From positions 17,501 to 81,500 of the forward strand of contig CAUYUJ010016363.1 in the NCBI GenBank assembly GCA_963575745.1: a stretch of DNA of 64,000 nucleotides. The letters run 5' to 3'. This stretch comes from Prorocentrum cordatum (Eukaryota; Sar; Dinophyceae; Prorocentrales; Prorocentraceae). Positions within the stretch are counted from its first letter, which is position 1, and each line of letters begins with the position of its first letter. This document shows, piece by piece, positions 56,117-64,000 of this stretch. Both the position numbers and the translations under genes were made by a program. The notes under the pieces were generated by a model. The model had not been told where the DNA came from. It searched no databases and worked only from the letters and a program-made list of their open reading frames with translations.

Positions 56117-57600
56117 CGTCGCCGGTGCCGCCGACCCTGAAGAGGGACGACGACGACGGCGGCGGCGTCGACGGCGACGACGCTGACTCTGGAGCCCTTT
56201 TGGGGCTCTCTTGGGAGCCTATTGGGCTCTGTTGGGGGCCTCTTGGGGGGTTTCTTGGGAAGTTCCGGGGCCACTTGGAGCCGCCTCGGAACAGACCTGA
56301 AGCCTCCTGGAGGCATGTCGGACAACAAGCAGCACGCCGCAACAGCGGACAAGAGTAACCTCTTGGGGAGGGGGGTCTGGTAGGAGGAGGAGGGGATGGT
56401 GATTCCACTGTCCACCGGGGGGGGGAGGCGGGGGGAGGGATCCTGCTCCTCGGCCCTCGCTTTTTGCTTTGGCCTCTGGAGGCCCCCTGGAGGAATCTGT
56501 GCGCGGCCGCGGCGGGCCCGCCGCGCGCCGCCGACGCGGCAAAGACCCCAACGGCTGCGCCTCCGCGCGGAGGCACAGAGCCGCGCTCGAAAGGCTCGAA
56601 AGGAGGGGTCCCGAATTCCTCCTGTCACCCCCCGGCCCCTCTTGTCGACGGGGGGGGCCTCTTTTTGGGGGAGGCCACGACCCCTGGGGGACCACCCTGG
56701 GGACCTCCTTGCGGGACCCCCCCCTGGGGACCCCTCCCCGCTACCCCCCCCCTCGGACACGCCCCCCCCGCAATTATGACGTTGTTTGATTTCCGTCTGG
56801 CTGGGTTGCTTGAGGAGGAGGGTCCAGGGAAACGGGGGGAGCGGCGACAGCGACGACGACTCAAGCGGAAGAACGTTTCACACACGCCGACAGGGTCGGT
56901 GGATCTCTGTGGGACGTCTAAAATCTTGGTCAAAAAACGCCCAGGAAGGGTCGAGAGGTCGATTTTGAGGGGGGACGAGGAGCACGTGGGTGAGGAGGAA
57001 AAGGCGGAGAGGGAGGACGAGGAAGGGAGGAGGAGGAGGAGGAGGAGGAGGAGGAGGAGGAGGAGGAGGAGGAGAAGGAGGAGTAGGACCAGTGCAAACC
57101 CAAGACTCATCAACGATGTTGTAATGCACCCTCCCTCCGAGCTTCCTTCATGGGCCCCATACAGTTGGAGCCCATGCCAAGAAACCCCCTTCGTTCTACC
57201 AAGTTATCCTGGGTTTCTTTGGCTTGTGTTCGCATTGAGGGATTGCAGCAGTGGTCGCGAAGAAACCGCAGCTTGTAGGGTACCCTGGTTGGTTTGACGC
57301 TGAGGGGCTTTGCGCGAGCCATGAACAAACCGCCTGGTCCAGGGTACCCTGAGTTTCTTCGCTGGCAGCCGCTAAGCAAGAACCCTAACCCTGACCCAAG
57401 AAAGGTCTGCGATGTTCAGGCTTGTGTTTCTTGTGATGGGTTTCTTTTGGACTGGTCTTGACTGTACGAGGGTTCATTTCCACTGTCCCGTTAGGGGACA
57501 ACCGTGTGATAGTCTTGAAGCGTGCCAGAAAAAACCGTTCCCATGATTTCAACGCCACGAATCAACCTGACTGTTGCGTCTAGGCGATCCAGAATCGGGC
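56117..57600. other. flank with degenerate repeats and GGA tract
   Basis: 56190-56300 belongs to the CTCTTGGGAGCC-type family. 57005-57080 is a GGA tract. The rest is unassigned, and no gene is supported. GGTGCCGCCGACCCTG at about 56125 also occurs at about 39753. Confidence 0.4.
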
Positions 57601-57689
57601 CAGAACACCATTCTTGGAACTTCAGCAGCGCGAAGCTGCGCAACTGTTGAGCACTGACAGTCCTGAATCGTTCCAACACGCAGGTTCTG

Positions 57690-57860
57690 GTACGTTCGCC
57701 ATGAGGACCAACTCGTGCACAGGTTTAAAGCGAATGCGCGCAGCGCTAAGACGAGAACGAACTTTTGAAAGGAACCGCCTTCAATGCGTGAAGCTCTTGC
57801 ACATTTTGTAAAGCGACTGTGCGCGGCGCTAAGGCGAGATACTGCCCTCAATCGATGAAA
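57690..57860. repeat. dispersed copies of the 82-bp family
   Basis: Units with TGCGCGGCGCTAAGGCGAGA and GTGAAGCTCTTGCACATTTT, the same family as the array at 63114-64000. Further isolated copies lie near 60710-60860, 61690-61775 and 62320-62395. Confidence 0.7.
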
Positions 57861-57924
57861 CTCTTCTATCGTTCCCAACTCTTCTGTATTGGGCACTTGT
57901 TTTGAATAGAGCATTGTGGTCTCC

Positions 57925-58445
57925 ACCTCCATCTCCTCCTCCTCCTCCCCCCCTCCTCGTCCTCCTCCTCCTCCTCCTACTCCTCCTCCTCCTACTCCTC
58001 CTCCTCTTCCTCCTGGCCCTGTGGGCTCCGTATACTGGTGGCGGGGGAGAGGGTGGTGGGGCCGTGCGCCTCTCGTTCCCCCGCCCGGGGGAGCGGATGG
58101 GTCAAGCGTAATTCATCAGTCCCCAGGGGGCGCCCTCTCGGCTGCGTGCCACCTCGGAGGGTTGCTTCTGATGGGGCAGTGCGGCGCTGCCCGAGTGCAG
58201 AGGCCGCCAGGAAGGTTGACGTCATACGTAACGCCACTCAGAGTTCCGAGCAGTGCGCAGGTTCCAGGTTTCAAGCCGCCAGAGCTGAGCAAACAAGCGA
58301 ACTCCACGAGCCCGATCCCGATCCCGATCCTCCTCCTCCTCCTCCTCCTCCTCCTCCTCCTCCTCCTCCTCCTCCCCTTCCTCCCGCCTCCCCCCTTCTC
58401 CCTCCTCTTCCTCTCTCCTCCTGCCTGCCTTCTGCCTCCTGCCTC
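57925..58445. repeat. TCC-rich tracts with GC-rich core
   Basis: (CTCCTC)n tracts at 57928-58015 and 58332-58440 flank about 300 bases of GC-rich unassigned sequence. Confidence 0.6.
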
Positions 58446-59785
58446 GTACACGCGGTCTGCGAAACCGTCGCCACTTTCGTGGGCTCCTGGGAGGTCCAGT
58501 GGAGGGGTCGGGATTACCCTGAGACCTCGCCGTCCCTGGGGGCTGCGATCTGCGAAGTCGTCGCCACTTTCGCGGGCTCCTGGGAGGTCCAGCGGAGGGG
58601 TGTCCCACGGGGATCACAATGAAACGTCGCCGTCCCTGGGGGGCTGCGATCTGCGAAATTGTTGCCTACTTTCGTGGGCTCTTGGGAAGTCCAGCGGAGG
58701 GGTGTCCCACGGGGATCACCATGAGACCTCGCCGTCCCTGGGGGGCTGCGATCTGCGAAGCTGTCGCCACCTTCGTGGGCTCCTGGGAGGTCCAGCGGAG
58801 GGGGTGTCCCACGGGGATCACCACGAGACCTCGCCCGCGTCCCTGGGGGGTGCGGTCTGCGAATATGTCGCCACTTTCGTGGGCTCGTGGGAGGTCCAGT
58901 GGAAGGGGTGTTGCACCATGAGACCTCGCTGTCCTTGGGGGCTGCGATCTGCGAAATCAGCCGCCACTTTCGTGGGCTCCTGGGAGGTCCAGCGGTGGGG
59001 TGTCCCATGGGGATCACCACGAGACCTCGCCCGTCCCTGGGGGGCTTCGATCTGCAAAGCTGTCGCCACTTTCGTGGGCTCCTGGGAGGTCCAGCGGAGG
59101 GGTGTCCCACGGGGATCACAATGAAACCTCGCGTTCCCTGAGAGACTACGATCTGCGAAGCTGTCGCCACTTTCGTGGGCTCCTGGGAGGTCTAGCGGAG
59201 GGGTGTCCCACGGGGATCGCCACGAGACCTCGCCGTCCCTGGGGGGCTGCGATCTGCGAAGCCGTCGCCACTTTCGTGGCCTCCTGGGAGGTCCAGCGGA
59301 GGGGGTGTCCCACGGGGGTCACCATGAGACCTCGCCGTCCCTGGGGGGCTGCGATCTGCGAAGCTGTCGCCACTTTCGTGGGCTCCTGGGAGGTCCAGCG
59401 GAGGGGTGTCCCATGGGGATCACCACGAGACCTCGCCCGTCCCTGGGGGCTGCGATCTGCAAAGCTGTCGCCACTTTCGTGGGCTCCTGGGAGGTCCAGC
59501 GGAGGGGTGTCTCACGGGGATCACCATGAGACCTCGCTGTCCCTGAGAGACTACGATCTGCGAAGCTGTCGCCACTTTCGTGGGCTCCTGGGAAGTCCAG
59601 CGGAGGGGTGTCCCACGGGGGTCACCATGAGACCCGCTGTCCCTTGGGGCTGCGATCTGCGAAGCCGTCGCCACTTTCGTTGGCTCCTGGGAGGTCCAGC
59701 GGAGGGGTGTCCCACGGGGATCACCATGAGACTTTGTCGTCCCTCTGGGGCTGCGATCTGCGATGCTGTCGCTACCAATCCCAGG
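58445..59785. repeat. 101-bp tandem array, about 14 copies
   Basis: The unit contains CTGCGATCTGCGAAGCTGTC, GCCACTTTCGTGGGCTCCTG, GGAGGTCCAGCGGAGGGGTG and TCCCACGGGGATCACCATGA. Units start about every 101 bases from 58450 to 59750. The frames of 200-400 codons on both strands are read-throughs, shifting frame each unit. Confidence 0.95.
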
Positions 59786-59802
59786 AGGCATCCGCGGCCA
59801 GG

Positions 59803-60233
59803 CATATATATATATATATAGATATGTATGCATATATGTATGTATGTATGCATGTATATTTGTTTGTATGTATGTATGTATGCATGCATGCATGCATGTA
59901 TGTATGTATGTATGTATGTATGTATGTTTGTATGTATCATGTATGTATGTATGTATGTATGTAGATGTGTATGTATGTATGTATGCATGCATGTATGTAT
60001 GTACATATGCAGGTATGTATGTATGTATATATGTATGTATGCATGTATGCATGCATGCATGTATGTATGTATGTATGTAGGTAGGTAGGTAGGTATGTAT
60101 GTATGTGTGTATGTATGTATGTATGTATGTATGTATGCATGCATGCATGCATGCATGCATGCATGTATGTATATATGTATGTTTGTTTGTTTGTTTGTTT
60201 GTTTGTTTGTTTGTTTGTATATATATATATATA
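59803..60233. repeat. (TATG)n, (GCAT)n and (GTTT)n microsatellite
   Basis: About 430 bases of tetranucleotides, ending with ten GTTT units and a TA run. Confidence 0.97.
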
Positions 60234-60960
60234 GATGTATACACCTGGCGGCAGTCAGGCACAGGACTGAACACATGGAGGCACAAGCAGGTGTGATCCC
60301 AGCCCTGTTTATAGGCGCTGTCCGTTGCCCATGCCGCATCCCTTCTTCAGCTGTCTGTTGCTTGTAATGCATGCGGGCACATGCTACGCTTAGCGCAAGC
60401 AGCTGTACAATCATAGCGCGGAGAGCGCTGTCTTGCAATGCGAACACAGCGCAAGGCGCTGTTACTCCCACGAATTATGTCTCCAATCGTCCCTCCTCGT
60501 GTTTCCGTGTCCCTCGTGGTTGCCCTACTGCCAACGACCTGACTCTTCAGAGTGACGCCGCATAGGTGAAGCATCTGGCTTTGGCCCGACGTTCCTTGGC
60601 GAAGCGTCCAAGGGCATCGTGGATCATTCAATGATTGCTTTGGTTTTCAGCGATCCGATGTATATTCGCCACATGCTTAAAAAAGGGTCGGGTGCATCCC
60701 AGGTTTTTTAACGAGTGTGCGCGGCGCTGAAGCGATAGTCGCATTCGGAAAAGGAACCGCCCTCAATCTGTGAAGTTCTTGCGAAGGTTTAGAACGAATT
60801 TGCGCGGTGCTCAAGCGAGAGCCGCATTTTGAACATGACCCGCTTTCGATCCGTGGAACTTGCAATTTTTCCCAACCATCCTGTGGTGTTGGGTCCTCGT
60901 TTTGAAAAGACGGTCCCCGCGTTCCTGTCCTCCTCTCCTCCTCCCCCTCCTCCCTCGCCC
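60234..60960. other. unassigned, with 82-bp-family fragments
   Basis: No gene seen. 60710-60860 holds two diverged copies of the 82-bp family. Confidence 0.4.
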
Positions 60961-61620
60961 CCTCTTGGCAGACCCCTCACGCGTCTCGTGGCGCCATCGG
61001 GAGCTCCACATAAGGTCCCACTGGCGCAGTTCGCATGGCGGCGCCGCGTCATTTTTGCACACCACTCACACGTTTTGTGGTCCAGTAGGGAGCTCCACGG
61101 GAGGTCCCAGTGGCGCAGTTCGCATTGCGGCGCCGCCCCATTTTGGCACACCCTCCACACGTTCCGTGGCGCCAAAGGAGCTTCATCTAAGGTCCCAGTG
61201 ACGCATTTCGCGTGGCTGCGCCGTCCCATGTTGTCATTCCGTCACACGTTTCGTGGCCCCATATGGATCTCCACCTAATGTCCCAGTGGCGCAGTCCGCA
61301 TGGTGACGCCACCCCGTTTTGGCACACCCCTCACACGTTTCGTGGCCTCACAGGAGTTTCACCTAAGACCCCAGTGGCGCCGTCCGCATGGCCGCGCCGC
61401 CCCATTCCGGCACAACCCTCACACGTGTCGTGGCGCCAAAAGGAGGTCCACCTAAGGTCCCAGTGGCGCAGTTCGCATGGCCGCGCCGCCCCATTTTAGC
61501 ACACCCCTCACACGTTTCGTGGCCTCATGAACGGGGTTCTACATCAGGCCCCAGTAGCAACGACCGCATGCGGGCCCCGCCCCATTTCGGCACACTCTTC
61601 ACACGCATCGTGGCCCCATG
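60961..61620. repeat. 89-bp degenerate tandem array, eight copies
   Basis: CTCACACGTTTCGTGGC-like segments occur near 60968, 61062, 61149, 61238, 61326, 61416, 61506 and 61594. Each is followed by GGTCCCAGTGGCGCAGTTCG and CCGCCCCATTTTGGCACACC. All open frames here are repeat products. Confidence 0.9.
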
Positions 61621-62395
61621 AAAAGATCCACCAAAAACGATACTAACAACTACGGTATTCACTACTGCATATGGTTGGGTCTGTCGCCACTTGAATTTTG
61701 AAACGAATGTGCGCGGCGCCAAGGCGAAAGACGCATTGTGGAAACGACCCGCCGTCGATGTGTGAAATGTTCAGTTTTTACGCTTGAGGTTCATACATGG
61801 TAATGAAGGCTCAGGCAAAAAGCCCGGCCTGTCCTTCCGACTTGCCTCGGGGTGCGACACGGAGGAGTTATTCAAATGGAATTGGAGTGGTGGAGGAGGA
61901 AGAGGCGGACGAGGAGGATGATGAGGACGAGGAGGGAAAGGAGGAAAATGAGGATGATGAGGACGAGGAGGAGGAGGGCCCGTGTAAGCCCAAGACGCAT
62001 CAGCGATGTTGCAAGTAACTCATTACGCGTTCCCTCTGCGTAGATCCCTACAACGATTTATTTTCCCGTTGGAACTGTTCCGTTGGAAGATAACCGTCTG
62101 AGTTCTGTCAGTCGTGCCAACGCACTGTTCTTAGGACACCATCGTCGCCAATCAACTTTACCGTTGCGTCCTGACAATCTTTAGTCGTGCCAGAACGCCT
62201 TTCCTGAGACTTTAGCTTCGGGAGTCCTCGTGACTGTTGCGCCCTGACAACCCTAAATCGGGTTGGAACGTTCTTCTTGGGATGGCAAACGTAACATACT
62301 GCAAACCTGCTCTGAAATTGTGCAACGAATGTTCGCGGCGCTCAGGCGAGAATCACATCTGGAACCACCCGCCTTCCCCCCGTGAGATCCATGCA
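61621..62395. other. unassigned with GGA tract
   Basis: 61885-61985 is GGA/GATGA-rich. The rest has no gene; the 82-bp family reappears at its end. Confidence 0.4.
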
Positions 62396-62807
62396 TTTTT
62401 CCCTACCTAGGCTCTGCCTAGAAGGGTTTTTACTCGCTTGGCTTAAAGGGGCCGGGCAGTGCAAACCGCTCCGGGCGGTTCCCCCAGTCCCCTGGGAGCC
62501 AAGCAAAAGCAACAGCAAAGGTAAAAGCAAACGCGCGGTTCCCCCAGTTGCGCTCCCTGGGTGCCAAGCAAAAGCAAAAACAAAGGCAAAAGTGAAGGCA
62601 AAAGCGAAGGCACAGCAAAAGCATAGCATAGCATAGCATACCATAGCGCAGCATAGCATAGCGCAGCATAGCATAGCATATCATAGCATAGCATAGCCTA
62701 GCCTAGCCCAGCATAGCATTGCGCAGCATAGCATAGCATAGCATAGCGTAGCATAGTATAGCATAGCATAGCATAGCGCAGCACAGCATCCACTATTGCT
62801 GCTGCTG

Positions 62808-62858
<51 letters not shown>

Positions 62859-63113
62859 GGTGTGTGTATGCGCACGTATGTTTCATGCATGTTGTCCGTC
62901 TGTGGGCCATCTTGAGCCCTTAGTGGGGCAGCTTGAGCCCTTAGGATTCACGAAGGTTTCGCACATAGCACCGGCCGGGAGACAGGAAACCCGACGCATT
63001 ATCGCATGTCCTAAATGTCTTTCTATATATGAGGAGAAGGGGGAGGACGGCGTTTACCGCTCCTACTAATGTTGCTTTCCTAGAGGCTCCAACTCCTAGG
63101 TAGGGTCGCACTG
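62396..63113. mobile_element. composite repeat element, copy B
   Basis: The same left end (CCCTACCTAGGCTCTGCCTA), the CGGGCGGTTCCCCCAG segment and the same right end (GGCTCCAACTCCTAGGTAGG, GTCGCACTGGG) as copy A at 3901-4463. The interior here has AAGCAAAAGC repeats, a TAGCA array (62620-62790), a TA/TG run (62808-62868) and unique sequence. It splits one unit of the 82-bp family, with ATTTT-like sequence at both edges. Confidence 0.6.
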
Positions 63114-64000
63114 GGATAATTTTGAAACGAATGTGCGCGTCGCTAAGGCGAGGATGGCACTTTGAAATCCACCCGCCCTCCATCCGTGAAGCTCTTGCAA
63201 CATTTTAACGCGAATGCGTGTGGCGCTCAGGCGGGATACCACACTTTGAAAACGCCCCGCGCTCCATCCGTGAAGCCCTTACAACAGTTTCGAACGTGCG
63301 CGGTGCTGGAGCGAAAACTACATTTAGAAAGCAACCCGCTCTCCAATAGTGAAGCCTTTGTCAATCAAGACGAATGTTCGCGGCGCTAGGGCGAGAGCCA
63401 CATGTGGAAAACCATCCGCCCTCCACCAGTGATTTTTTTTTGCAAACGATGAGGAAGAAACTGCACGGCGTTCAACCGGAAACCATATTTTGAGGACGTG
63501 CTTGTCTTGCAAAAGGACGATGGTGATACGCTCGCGCAAGCCATTTGCTGCGTCGAGCTGCTTGGGCTCCCGGCCCCCCTTCTTATTCTTGCAAGCTTTT
63601 CACACGAATGCTCGCGGCGCTAGAGCGGAAGCCACACCTTCAAAACGACCAGCACTCCATCAGTGAAACCCTTGCCAATTTTGAAGACGAGTGCTCGTGG
63701 CGCCAAGGCGAGAGCCACATTTGGAGAACCACCCGCCATCCATCCGTGAAGTTCTTACAAACTTGCAAGAATAACGATCGCGGCGCTCAGGCACTAACCG
63801 CAGTTTGAGAACGCACCGCCCTGCACCTGTGAAGCCCTTTCGGTTTGAAAGACGAAGGTTCGCGCAGTTCGAAGGAAAGCCACATCTTCAGAACGACCCG
63901 CCCTCTGTCGGTGAAGCCCGTGCAAACTTTTGAGACGAGTGTGCGCGGTGCTGCGGCGAGGGCCGCAGTTGGACAACCACGAGCTCTCCATCCGAGCAGC
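63114..64000. repeat. 82-bp tandem array
   Basis: About ten units of the form GAATGTGCGCGGCGCTAAGG, CGAGAGCCACATTTGGAAA, CCACCCGCCCTCCATCCGTG, AAGCTCTTGCAA. Spacing is near 82 bases, more diverged at 63430-63600. It runs off the end of the window. Confidence 0.9.

Noticed and set aside
57916-59821. Open frames of 270-400 codons in the 101-bp array
   Set aside because: Frame rotates with each unit and equivalent frames are open on the opposite strand.

Overview
The window looks like nuclear DNA of a dinoflagellate. The evidence is GC-rich coding sequence, genes cut into many short exons, a mix of GT and GC (probably also GA) 5' splice sites with AG acceptors usually followed by G, many unrelated tandem arrays, and every supported gene on the + strand. 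A fragment resembling the dinoflagellate spliced leader lies near 9350. A Prorocentrum-like or Symbiodiniaceae-like genome is my inference; nothing here fixes the genus. One 100-base assembly gap lies at 24541-24640.

Layout. 1-9.3 kb is mostly tandem repeats and one composite repeat element (3901-4463). 11.4-16.5 kb holds a split gene. Its middle exons carry, in order, a DLFAG motif, a GPPC motif and an IIIEQP motif, the arrangement of a C5-cytosine-methyltransferase-like (Rossmann, SAM-dependent) fold. 19.2-23.8 kb holds a long gene with one inferred 230-nt intron. It has hAT-transposase-like signatures followed by an acidic linker and a C-terminal PHD-type zinc finger. 24.8-36.8 kb holds a gene of about 25 exons and unknown function; many of its introns are largely GGA-rich or TCC-rich tracts.

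37-43 kb is repeats and unassigned sequence, including a 150-bp array, a 183-bp MITE-like element with a target-site duplication, and a long hairpin. 43.8-47.2 kb has scattered exon candidates of another gene, interrupted by a 79-bp satellite. 47256-56111 is a complete Ty1/copia LTR retrotransposon: paired LTRs, primer-binding site, gag, protease, integrase, reverse transcriptase, RNase H, polypurine tract and a 5-bp target duplication. Its reading frame is broken in several places. 56.1-64 kb is tandem arrays (101-bp, 89-bp, 82-bp), tetranucleotide tracts and a second copy of the composite element inserted into the 82-bp family.

The genes do not form a visible pathway. The shared themes are unidirectional coding, intron gain or expansion by simple sequence, and repeated invasion by mobile or satellite DNA. 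Exon limits are read by eye from splice dinucleotides, phase continuity and codon third-position GC. They should be treated as models until RNA is aligned.
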